Below are positions 23,047 through 29,905 of a DNA stretch of 38,311 bases, in pieces. The notes below the pieces were generated by a model. That model made no database searches. It was not told the DNA's origin and saw only the letters and a program-made list of their open reading frames with translations. Position 1 is the stretch's first letter. Every line of letters starts with the position of its first letter. The DNA comes from SUG1106 sp051883095 (lineage in GTDB: Bacteria; Bacillota; Clostridia; Peptostreptococcales; Anaerovoracaceae). The DNA is taken from NCBI GenBank assembly GCA_051883095.1, contig JBJETB010000075.1, positions 1 through 38,311 on the forward strand, given 5' to 3'. Made by a program: the position numbers and the translations under genes.

Positions 23047-23787
23047 CTATTCCCACCTGAAGGTTTTAACAGCGGCGATGCTGCATATAACAGCGATAGC
23101 CGACAGAATGATTATATTCATCATGCTTCCGCTCATGTCAGAGCCTATGCTGGCTGCTTTCATCAGATCTATTCCTATACCCAGAGGCATTACATCAGCA
23201 ACCCGCTGCAGTCCTTTGGGAAAGAGTTCATATGGAATGGTGGCTCCAGAAAAGAATAACATAGGAAAATATAAAATGGAAGTGGCCACATTTAAACTTT
23301 TGGTCGTTCTGCAGAGGGCAGCAGCCAGAAGTCCTATGGAAAACATGGAAATCAGGGTCAGCAGCCAGGCACCGGCGAATGCAACGGGATTGCCATCCAT
23401 ACGATAACCGAAAACGATTATTGCAGCAGCAGCGACGATAACCGCCGAAATTGCAGACATTACTCCGCTGCACAGTGTATCGGCTGCCAGAAGGCTGGCA
23501 GGGCTGGCGGGACTGCAGTAAAGGTGCTTTAATATTTTCTTGTCTCTGTAATCCACCATCACAATTGGAATGCTCATAAAAGCGCTGCAGCAGATTCCTA
23601 CAGCAGTGAGTGATGCAAAAGCGCTCTGAATAAATGTGATATCAGATCCTGCTGCCGTTTTATTACCTGCTATAAAACCGATGAGAAGCAGTGTAACCAC
23701 CGGCATGCAGAGATTGAACACGAACACATCAGGCGACCTGAAAAAAAGCTTCTGTTCTATTTTGTATAAAGTAAAAAATCTTTTCAT
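23047..23787 (-). CDS. ABC-2 type exporter permease
   Basis: This roughly 246-residue membrane subunit has about six helices: one after the N-terminal MKRFFTLYKIEQKLFFRSPDVF, then VVTLLLIGFIAG, and later segments ending in IIILSAIAVICSIAAVKTF. The ABC-2 family features MVDYRDKKILKHLYCSPASPASLLAAD (cytoplasmic coupling region) and FPMLFFSGATIPYELFPKGLQRVADVMPLGIGIDLMK are clear. The start is ATG 23787, which overlaps the ATPase stop by 1 bp and has GAGGAGG upstream. With the ATPase it should export a drug, peptide or lipid; the substrate is unknown. Confidence 0.88.
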   Translation of the reverse strand: MKRFFTLYKIEQKLFFRSPDVFVFNLCMPVVTLLLIGFIAGNKTAAGSDITFIQSAFASLTAVGICCSAFMSIPIVMVDYRDKKILKHLYCSPASPASLLAADTLCSGVMSAISAVIVAAAAIIVFGYRMDGNPVAFAGAWLLTLISMFSIGLLAAALCRTTKSLNVATSILYFPMLFFSGATIPYELFPKGLQRVADVMPLGIGIDLMKAASIGSDMSGSMMNIIILSAIAVICSIAAVKTFRWE

Positions 23788-24509
23788 TAAATTACCTCCT
23801 CTCCCATGTACCACAGATATGCGTCCTCAAGATTATCGTAAGGCGACGCGGCAATCACTTCACTGACAGTGCCTTCTGTCACCTTGCAGCCGTTTTTTAT
23901 GAGACAGATGCGGTCACAGAGGTTTTCGGCCTCCTCCATATAGTGGGTGGTCAGGAAAATTGTCATGCCCTCTGCTTTAAGCCCTTTAAGGGTTCTCCAT
24001 ACTTCCCTTCTGGCCGCCACGTCGAGGCCTGTGGTAAGCTCATCGAGAAAAACAATTTCCGGATTGCCTATAAGGGAGAGAACCACGGAAAGTTTCTGCC
24101 TCTCGCCTCCGGAAAGCTTCATCACCGGGCTTTTAATCAGAGACAGCAGTCCGAACTGATCCAGAAGACTGGGGTAATCGGCCGGATTGCGATAAAGAGA
24201 AGCAAATTCTTCGCATACTTCACCGACTTTTATTGCGGCCTGATATGCAGAGGACTGCAGCTGGACGCCGACTTTCTCAAAAACTTCCTTTCTATGTGAG
24301 GCCGCGTCTTTTCCAAGAATGTGTGCCGAGCCTTCGTCGGGTTTTTTGATACCCAGAATCATCTCTATAGTGGTGCTTTTGCCTGCTCCGTTATGTCCCA
24401 GCAGACCGAAAACCTCACCGGGTGCTACAGAAAGAGACAGATTGTCTACAACCTTGCGCCCGCCGAAGGATTTGCTGATATTGCAGACGTTTACTATACT
24501 TTCACTCAT
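23787..24509 (-). CDS. ABC-2 type exporter ATP-binding protein
   Basis: This roughly 240-residue ATPase shows Walker A GLLGHNGAGKSTT, the Q-loop region VGVQLQSSAYQ, the signature KLSGGERQK, Walker B IVFLDELTTGLD (a Leu where Pro is common) and the H-loop LTTHYMEEAE, in the CcmA/multidrug order. I placed the start at ATG 24509 because AAAGGAGGG lies 8 bases before it; an upstream ATG at 24536 has no ribosome binding site. It is the first gene of the MerR-controlled operon. Confidence 0.92.
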   Translation of the reverse strand: MSESIVNVCNISKSFGGRKVVDNLSLSVAPGEVFGLLGHNGAGKSTTIEMILGIKKPDEGSAHILGKDAASHRKEVFEKVGVQLQSSAYQAAIKVGEVCEEFASLYRNPADYPSLLDQFGLLSLIKSPVMKLSGGERQKLSVVLSLIGNPEIVFLDELTTGLDVAARREVWRTLKGLKAEGMTIFLTTHYMEEAENLCDRICLIKNGCKVTEGTVSEVIAASPYDNLEDAYLWYMGEEVI

Positions 24510-24541
24510 ATTTATAACCCTCCTTTGTTTCATCATGAAGG

Positions 24542-24573
24542 ATTGTACATGCTACCCTTAAGGGGAGAGTCAA
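24542..24573 (-). promoter_or_regulatory. MerR-type promoter with 20-bp spacer and internal palindrome
   Basis: On the minus strand TTGACT (24573-24568) and TACAAT (24547-24542) are separated by 20 bp instead of the usual 17. The spacer holds CTCCCCTTAAGGGTAG (24567-24552), palindromic at seven of eight pairs. Over-long spacers with a central palindrome are the hallmark of MerR-activated promoters. The third gene of the operon encodes a MerR regulator. Confidence 0.75.
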
Positions 24574-24594
24574 GGGGCAATTTTTCTTAATAAT

Positions 24595-24622
24595 AAAAAA
24601 GCATCCCCAAAAGTGAGGATGC
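24595..24622 (-). terminator. Intrinsic terminator of the grd operon
   Basis: On the minus strand GCATCC and GGATGC (24622-24617 and 24606-24601) form a stem followed by TTTTTT (24600-24595), 20 bp after the grdB stop. This ends the grdX-grdE-grdB transcript before the exporter operon. Confidence 0.8.
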
Positions 24623-24641
24623 CTTCACGAAGTAATAAATA

Positions 24642-25952
24642 TCAATCAAAAACTGTCTGTCCGTCCACTTCGGTTGTAAGAGCCTTGAGGGCTTTTTCAA
24701 CCAGCTTGCGGCGGAGCTTCTTTTCCTCGTCTCTGTCCAGAGCAGGGTTGCCCAGAGGATGAGGGATTGCGATGGCAGGAACGATTCTGTTGGCGCCTAC
24801 CGTCATGGAAATAGGGGTAACCGTGCAAACATGTACCACAGGAATGCCGGCTCTTTCAATTTCTTTTACCATTGTTGCACCGCAACGTGTACAGGTTCCT
24901 CACGTAGAGGTGAGGATAACGGCTCCCACACCGTCTGCGGCAAGCTTCTGAGCATATTCTGCAGCAAAGGCTTTTGCAGAGGCTACTGCAGTACCGTTTC
25001 CTACAGTGGTATAGAATTTGTTGTGAAGGGAACCGATTACACCTTCCTTTTCCAGGTCGCGCATTACGTCTACAGGCAGGACTCTGTCTGCATCCTCGTT
25101 GGCATATAACGGGTCATAGCCGCCGTGGGCGGTTTCGAAGGTTTCAGGAGTCAGGTCCATAACGCCTTCAAGACTGTATTCGCCGTAGTGAGAAGCGCTG
25201 GAGCTTTCTATGTGGTCAGGGTTGCCCTTCGGAACGATACCTCCGGAGGTCACAAGAGCCACCTTGGTGTGAGCCAGATCTTTGACTGCAGGATTAGGTT
25301 CCACTCTGTCAAAGTCAGGCATAGGAAATTCGGTGGTGAAAGGCTTGCCGTTAAGCTTCTTGAGAAGCATTTCAACAGCTCTCTCGGAACCGCGCTTTTC
25401 CTCGAAGAAGTTAACACGAATGCCGTTAGGCAGATAGCCCTCCTCGATGGATGCGCCGATAGGCTCACCCTTTGCCAGCTTGAGAGCCAGAGGAGCGATT
25501 TTCTTTACCGCATCTCTCATGCCGGCAGCACTGTTTTTAGTGGCTATCATGTATACCTTGTTCTTGAACATATCTGCGCCGGGGTTTTCCTCGTACATGC
25601 CTGTAACGGCAGGTATTCCCAGCTCTTCCTGTACGGCATCAGCCATAGTGCCGCAGGCAACTCCGTAACGTCCTGCGTTGAATGCAGGGCCGGCGATGAA
25701 AACATCAGGAGCCAGTTCTTTGACCATGGCAAGAATGTCTGCTTTGGCCTTCTCCATGTTTTCGTTGAAATATGAGTCACCGCAGACTACGGTACCTATG
25801 ATTTCTGCTTCATCCCCGAACGCAGCCATAAGTGCCATGCCGGGGCCTACTACCTGACCTTTGCGGAGTTCAGCCGGATAATCAGCCTTTTCCTCGCCTC
25901 CGATGTTGGCGAAGAACTGATTTATATAGTGAACAACTTTAATTTTTCCCAT
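24642..25952 (-). CDS. grdB: Glycine/sarcosine/betaine reductase component B selenoprotein subunit (GrdB/GrdF/GrdH), UGA = Sec
   Basis: This 436-residue subunit is read through an in-frame UGA at 24902-24900. The codon is residue 351, in LTST-U-GTCTRCGATM, and the frame continues without change to 24642. The U-x-x-C motif is the known selenocysteine site of component B, and the combined length equals that of the family. In known reductases, component B takes the amine substrate as a Schiff base on the pyruvoyl of GrdE, and its Sec assists transfer of the carboxymethyl group to GrdA. AAGGAGG lies 7 bases before the ATG. The glycine riboswitch on the operon favours glycine (GrdB) over sarcosine or betaine paralogues, but the substrate is not certain. 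A standard gene call would end it early at 24900. Confidence 0.93.
24868..24896 (-). promoter_or_regulatory. Candidate bacterial SECIS hairpin in grdB
   Basis: Starting 13 nt after the UGA, GTTGC and GCAAC (24886-24882 and 24878-24874) form a stem with apical GGT, with a possible outer ACC/GGT pair (24896-24894 and 24870-24868). Bacterial SECIS elements sit directly behind the UGA inside the coding region. The shape fits, but folding was done by eye. Confidence 0.45.
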
Positions 25953-25968
25953 CAGATTAACCTCCTTT

Positions 25969-27249
25969 CTATCTTGCGCTCAGCCTGTTGAAACCTGTCT
26001 CGTTGGTTGCACCGGTGATTACCTGAAGTTCAACCTCGAGAGAGCCGTCAGAACGGAGTGTTTCTTCGCTGGCGCCGGCAATCCTGGTCACATAGTCGAG
26101 AGTTCCGATTACCTTATCCATCTTAGGAAGGATAATCACCTGATTTGCGTTTCCGCCGGTAACTACAGCATCGGCTGCCGCATCTGCGTCTGCAAGAGAC
26201 TGTGACTTGCCGTCCCGGCCTGCATATTCGTCAGTGATGATGACGGTCCTGACACCTTCAGCTTCAATTTTTTTGCAGTTCATTATCAGGTCTGTATCAG
26301 GGTTGCCGAAGCCCTCCTGGGATACGATTACGCCGTCCAGGTCAAGCATTTTGCAGAGCTTTGCAGTCCAGTCGGAAGAACGCATCTTATCGGCAAGATA
26401 TACGTTTTCATTGGTTATAATCTGACATACGAAATTCAGAGTTTTACCGTGCTGTGCGAAAAGGTCTTCTACTACCGGATTGTTCTGGTGTACATAGGTA
26501 GGGTTCTTGTCGCAGGCTGATACACAGTTTCCTGATACGATGGCGCCGTCCATGGTTTCTGTAGGATCAAGGATGGTAGGAAGAATTTTCTTCGCATCTA
26601 CGCCGTAAACATAAGTGTCGTGGAGAAGTCCCTGGCTCTGAAGCATCTGAACATAAGCAACTCTTGGAAGATCAGGATATTTGGCCAGACCTTCTTTGAT
26701 AGTGCAGGTTTCATATACCTTGACCTCGTCAGGTGTAAGTTCCTTTGCCAGTTCGCCCAGATATGCTGCCACCCTGAAGCCTGCAAAACGAACAGCTGCT
26801 TCGTAATCGTGCTGCTTAAGTCCTTCCTGCGGCTCACATACCATTACCAGGTTAAGAGTTTTGGAAAACGGCGTGTAGTCTGCTCCGGGGCCTGTCATGT
26901 CTATGATGCCCTCCTGGAAGCCTACGATTTTGCCTGCGGTTACTACAGCCATGCCCTTGAGAGCATAGGTTTTTCCGCTGCCCACGGTGTCGACCTTGGC
27001 AATCACGCCCGGAAATACACCGCCTCGGCCTTCAACTTTGACGCGGGGCTCGATGACGTCCTTTACCGGTGTGATTCTCACCGATTCGCCGGGTCTGGCG
27101 ATGTCAAAGGAAACGTCTTTTAGCTTTTCATCTTCCAGAACTACAGCTCTGAGTGCATCCGCGGAAACGGAGAGAACTCCGTCCTTAATCCCGGATTCTG
27201 CTGCGAACTGAATGTCTTTGATGAAAATGTGTCCCATTTCTAATCGCAT
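25969..27249 (-). CDS. grdE: Glycine/sarcosine/betaine reductase component B proprotein (GrdE/GrdG/GrdI)
   Basis: This 426-residue proprotein is of full family length, starting with the typical MRLEMGHIFIKDIQF. The self-cleavage site is visible as SGN241-C242-VSACDKNP. In the family the Cys becomes the N-terminal pyruvoyl group of the smaller (alpha) subunit, giving two polypeptides. The partner grdB begins 16 bp after its stop. With GrdB it forms the substrate-specific part of a Stickland reductase that turns the amine substrate into acetyl phosphate and ammonia together with GrdA, GrdC and GrdD, none of which is encoded in this window. A GGAGGG precedes the ATG. Confidence 0.92.
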   Translation of the reverse strand: MRLEMGHIFIKDIQFAAESGIKDGVLSVSADALRAVVLEDEKLKDVSFDIARPGESVRITPVKDVIEPRVKVEGRGGVFPGVIAKVDTVGSGKTYALKGMAVVTAGKIVGFQEGIIDMTGPGADYTPFSKTLNLVMVCEPQEGLKQHDYEAAVRFAGFRVAAYLGELAKELTPDEVKVYETCTIKEGLAKYPDLPRVAYVQMLQSQGLLHDTYVYGVDAKKILPTILDPTETMDGAIVSGNCVSACDKNPTYVHQNNPVVEDLFAQHGKTLNFVCQIITNENVYLADKMRSSDWTAKLCKMLDLDGVIVSQEGFGNPDTDLIMNCKKIEAEGVRTVIITDEYAGRDGKSQSLADADAAADAVVTGGNANQVIILPKMDKVIGTLDYVTRIAGASEETLRSDGSLEVELQVITGATNETGFNRLSAR

Positions 27250-27312
27250 TAAAAATCCCTCCTTTTAGTGCTTCTGTATTGATTTATTTTGATTTGATAT
27301 TTTTTTCGGTTT

Positions 27313-27717
27313 TTATGCTCCGGTTTCGGCTGAGTCAAGTGCGCTTTCCAGCAGGGTGAAATCTATGAGCTGGAGGTCGCTGAGTACGTCTCCGGCGAAT
27401 CTGTCCGGCCTCATTTTGAATTTTTCACAGGCTTCGATAGCGCTTTCTATGAGCCTTACGGAAAGCATGAGTTCTTCTGATGACTGGCCGGAGCCTGCCG
27501 CTGTGAAGCTGAGGAGAACCGATTTATATGGTGTTTCTCCCGGTTTCACGCTGCCGGACAGAGGGTGGGTGAGGAGAATATGCCCTTCGCATATTTTTTC
27601 CCGTACTGCTTCAAAAAACTCCGGCAGAGAAGACTCCTGGTATATCATATTGTACTTTTCTCCCAGCGATTCCGCGACCAGGGGATTGTTTGTCATTATA
27701 ATAAATTTCTCTTTCAC
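27313..27717 (-). CDS. grdX: GrdX family protein
   Basis: This roughly 134-residue protein of the GrdX family starts with KEKFIIMTNNPLVAESLG and continues with GHILLTHPLSGSVKPGETPYKSVLL. GrdX is found at the front of glycine reductase operons; its function is unknown. I chose the GTG at 27717, with AGAGAGG about 9 bases upstream. The open frame extends to an ATG at 27801, but that part overlaps the terminator hairpin of the riboswitch (27747-27788) and would be an unusual start. It is followed by 63 bp and then grdE. Confidence 0.8.
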   Translation of the reverse strand: MKEKFIIMTNNPLVAESLGEKYNMIYQESSLPEFFEAVREKICEGHILLTHPLSGSVKPGETPYKSVLLSFTAAGSGQSSEELMLSVRLIESAIEACEKFKMRPDRFAGDVLSDLQLIDFTLLESALDSAETGA

Positions 27718-27746
27718 TACTGAGAACCTCTCTGTGCATAAGGGAT

Positions 27747-27788
27747 AAAAAAAGAACGATGCACATAGTATAACCGTCATCGTTCTTT
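27747..27788 (-). terminator. Riboswitch-linked intrinsic terminator before grdX
   Basis: On the minus strand AAAGAACGATG (27788-27778) and CATCGTTCTTT (27761-27751) form an 11-bp perfect stem followed by T residues (27750-27747 and beyond). It lies between the glycine aptamer and grdX, the expected place for the expression platform. Glycine binding would be expected to prevent its formation. Confidence 0.8.
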
Positions 27789-27860
27789 CTGTCTCTCGCA
27801 TCAGCGTACGCCGGTATCAATGCGGATACCTGTATACGCGCAATATTCAGAATGCAGTCA

Positions 27861-27984
27861 TTTCCCTCCGTCCTTTTACCTGAAAGTTTCGCACAGAATG
27901 CTGCGACTGACGCATTCTGGGCTTGCCTCTTCGGTGCCGGGCTCTGACTGTACATAGACAGCCGCCTGGTCTCTCCGGGGGAAC
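27861..27984 (-). promoter_or_regulatory. Glycine riboswitch (single aptamer)
   Basis: On the minus strand the conserved core parts occur in order: CCGGAGAGACC, CACCGAAGAGGCAAGCCC, and ACTTTCAGGTAAAAGGACGG. They lie between a 5' TTCCC and a 3' GGGAA that can close the basal stem. These are the family words of the glycine aptamer (GGAGAG, CCGAAG-GGCAA, CUCAGGUAAAAGGAC). Only one aptamer is present. Instead of a second one, a hairpin GCGTA/TACGC enclosing GGTATC/GATACC follows (about 27805-27840), then the terminator. It should switch on grdX-grdE-grdB when glycine is high. Confidence 0.9.
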
Positions 27985-28024
27985 ATCAACCCGCTTATAT
28001 TGTTATTTTTTTATCGGTAACATC

Positions 28025-28053
28025 ATTATAATTTATTTTAAAAAGTTTTGCAA
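28025..28053 (-). promoter_or_regulatory. Sigma-A-type promoter of the grd operon
   Basis: On the minus strand TTGCAA (28053-28048), a 17-bp spacer and TATAAT (28030-28025) lie about 40 bp upstream of the glycine aptamer, giving a leader RNA that contains the whole riboswitch. Confidence 0.7.
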
Positions 28054-28093
28054 TTGAATTTATTTATAATGATACATGATGTATTGACGGTTT

Positions 28094-28113
28094 TTTATCT
28101 ATATATAGATAAA
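28094..28113. promoter_or_regulatory. 20-bp perfect palindrome between grd and the sigma-54 activator gene
   Basis: TTTATCTATATATAGATAAA is a perfect palindrome. It lies just behind TTGACG (28084-28089), which may be the -35 of the activator gene, and about 40 bp upstream of the grd -35. ATACATGATGTAT (28072-28084) next to it is a second, odd-length palindrome. Both could be repressor sites; the AT-rich sequence makes chance more likely than for a mixed sequence. Confidence 0.45.
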
Positions 28114-28214
28114 GCAGAGACTGCAATGAAAAAGAGGCTTGTTACAATTTGACATTAAAATATATGGATGATAAAATTGAGAACACAGAATACTTTTTCG
28201 TTATGAGGAAAGAA

Positions 28215-29606
28215 ATGAAAAAAAATTTTTTGTTTGAACATGTGAATTCATTGATGATTGTAGATAGAGAGCTTATCGTTAGATACGCGACTAGACCTAT
28301 GCAAGACCGTGGGACGGATAGAGGCTCCACATATATAGGCAAGCATTTATTTGAAGCATTCAATCAACTTAGTGCAGGAGAGAGCACAATGGTTGAGTGT
28401 ATAAACACAGGTAAGACAATAATCAGGGAAAAGCAGAGACTCGTTGATTACAATGGAAACATTATAATATTGGACAACATAACCTACCCTATAATCAATT
28501 CTGGAAAGATTGTTGGGGCGGTTGAATTGTGCGTCGATACAACATCGCTTGGAGATTTGGAAAGACAAGGTGATGCGCCGATAGAAGAAAAGCAACAAAG
28601 TAAGTTTTTCGAAAAAAAGTATACTTGGGAAGATATTATTACGAACAACCAACAGATGAAAGACTGTATACGAAATGCAAAGATATTTGCACAAACCGAC
28701 GATCCTGTTTTAATTTATGGAGAGACAGGGACGGGGAAAGAACTGTTTGTTGAAGCAATGGTAAGCGAGAATCAGCGTAGGGGGAGAAAATATATAGTTC
28801 AGAACTGCGCGGCTATACCTGAAAACCTATTTGAATTTATGTTCTTTGGCTCCGTAAGAGGGGGATTTACCGGAGCAGAAAATAAGAAAGGCTTGTTCGA
28901 AACCGCCGATGGAGGAGTTTTGTTTCTCGATGAGTTCAATTCAGTACCTTTTCATTTACAGTCAAAATTATTGAGAGTCATTCAGGATGGGTTTGTGAAG
29001 CCAATAGGCAGTAACGTCCAGAAAAAAGTAGATGTAAAAGTAATCGCAGCTGTTAACAAAAATCCGTTACAATTAGTAAAAGATGGTTTAATGAGAGAGG
29101 ACCTTTTCTATCGATTTAGTGGAAGCATGCTAAGTCTAATACCACTTAGGGATCGTAAAGAGGATATAGTACTTTACGCTGGGCATTTTATTCTTGAATT
29201 CAATCGAAAATACAATAAAAAGATAAGCGGAATGTCCGATGATTTTTTAGATGTTTTAATGAAATATGACTGGCCTGGGAATGTGAGAGAGCTAAAGAAT
29301 GTTTTTGACTTTGCGATAAAGATATCAGATGGAGACGTTATTGACAAGAACAATATTCCGGCATATCTAAAAGAGGAACATAACATATCGGACGATATAG
29401 ACGTACTAGAGCCTAACGGATATGATACAGGAGGAAAGACACTGAAGGAGATAGTGGATAATGCGGAAAGAGAATGTATAATGCGAACGTTGCTGAAATG
29501 CGGAGGAAATGTCACTAAAGCGGCTGAAATTTTAGGACTCCCTAGACAGACATTAAAGTTCCGTATGGACAAGCTAAAAATACATAATTACAAAAGTAAG
29601 AAATAA
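28215..29606 (+). CDS. Sigma-54-dependent transcriptional activator (PAS + AAA+ + Fis-type HTH)
   Basis: This roughly 463-residue bacterial enhancer-binding protein has an N-terminal PAS-like sensor (about 1-120: FEHVNSLMIVDRELIVRY ... IIILDNITYPIINSGKIVGAVELC). The central AAA+ domain has Walker A GETGTGKE near 169, the sigma-54-contacting loop as GGFTGA at 216-221 (GAFTGA in most members), and Walker B VLFLDEFNS near 235. The C-terminal Fis-like HTH is GGNVTKAAEILGLPRQTLKFRMDKL. I chose ATG 28215 because GAGGA lies 5 bases upstream; ATG 28164 and TTG 28149 are in frame. The gene lies directly upstream of an operon with a clear -24/-12 promoter, and three palindromes between them are likely binding sites. 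The signal sensed is unknown, perhaps an amino acid or peptide. Confidence 0.9.
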   Translation: MKKNFLFEHVNSLMIVDRELIVRYATRPMQDRGTDRGSTYIGKHLFEAFNQLSAGESTMVECINTGKTIIREKQRLVDYNGNIIILDNITYPIINSGKIVGAVELCVDTTSLGDLERQGDAPIEEKQQSKFFEKKYTWEDIITNNQQMKDCIRNAKIFAQTDDPVLIYGETGTGKELFVEAMVSENQRRGRKYIVQNCAAIPENLFEFMFFGSVRGGFTGAENKKGLFETADGGVLFLDEFNSVPFHLQSKLLRVIQDGFVKPIGSNVQKKVDVKVIAAVNKNPLQLVKDGLMREDLFYRFSGSMLSLIPLRDRKEDIVLYAGHFILEFNRKYNKKISGMSDDFLDVLMKYDWPGNVRELKNVFDFAIKISDGDVIDKNNIPAYLKEEHNISDDIDVLEPNGYDTGGKTLKEIVDNAERECIMRTLLKCGGNVTKAAEILGLPRQTLKFRMDKLKIHNYKSKK

Positions 29607-29617
29607 TAAACATAAAA

Positions 29618-29634
29618 AAAGCCAATATCTTGGC
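29618..29634 (+). promoter_or_regulatory. Candidate activator site 1 (GCCAATATCTTGGC)
   Basis: A 14-bp palindrome at 29621-29634 preceded by seven A residues, with no T tract behind it, so it is not a good terminator. It is about 220 bp upstream of the -24 element. Confidence 0.6.
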
Positions 29635-29677
29635 GTTTACTTCGGCTATATTTTAAATTTAGGCATGAAAAAACGCG

Positions 29678-29702
29678 AAAAAGCCAATATATTGGCTTTT
29701 TT
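29678..29702 (+). promoter_or_regulatory. Candidate activator site 2 (GCCAATATATTGGC), terminator-like
   Basis: A perfect palindrome with core at 29683-29696, flanked by AAAAA and TTTTTT. It is about 62 bp from site 1 and about 155 bp upstream of the -24 element. The flanking A/T tracts would also allow it to work as an intrinsic terminator of the activator gene. Confidence 0.6.
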
Positions 29703-29710
29703 AGTGCTCG

Positions 29711-29733
29711 AAGCCAATATCTTGGCTTTTTTT
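29711..29733 (+). promoter_or_regulatory. Candidate activator site 3 (GCCAATATCTTGGC), terminator-like
   Basis: Core at 29713-29726, identical to site 1, followed by seven T residues. It is 30 bp from site 2 and about 125 bp upstream of the -24 element. Confidence 0.6.
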
Positions 29734-29844
29734 GCAAGAGGCAAGATTAAAAAGACACCCCAAAAAAACAAACGCAAAACTAAAAAACTTTAAAATGTTG
29801 AAATATCAAGGTATTGGGAATAGTGACAGGAATATGGAGGTATT

Positions 29845-29860
29845 TGGCATAGAAGTTGCT
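29845..29860 (+). promoter_or_regulatory. Sigma-54 (-24/-12) promoter of the peptide operon
   Basis: TGGCAT (29845-29850) and TTGCT (29856-29860) match the TGGCAC-N5-TTGCW consensus with the GG and GC dinucleotides exactly 12 bp apart. It lies about 46 bp upstream of the first permease gene and directly behind the sigma-54 activator gene. Confidence 0.85.
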
Positions 29861-29905
29861 ATTAATTTGAATGACAGGAAAAAAGAGATGGAGGTGTAAT
29901 TTGAT

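Noticed and set aside
24642..25952. grdB as a broken gene (nonsense mutation) or as two separate genes
   Set aside because: The only interruption is UGA at the exact conserved selenocysteine position, with the family sequence continuing in the same frame.
27718..27801. Longer grdX start at 27801
   Set aside because: It would place the start codon inside the riboswitch terminator region, has no ribosome binding site, and adds residues not typical of the family; the GTG at 27717 fits.
27800..27860. Second glycine aptamer after the first
   Set aside because: None of the core words recurs; the stretch forms a different hairpin and leads straight to the terminator.
29618..29733. The three GCCAATAT palindromes as simply triple terminators
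   Set aside because: Site 1 has no T tract and the loop bases are conserved between copies, which terminators do not need. A terminator role for sites 2 and 3 remains possible in addition to binding.
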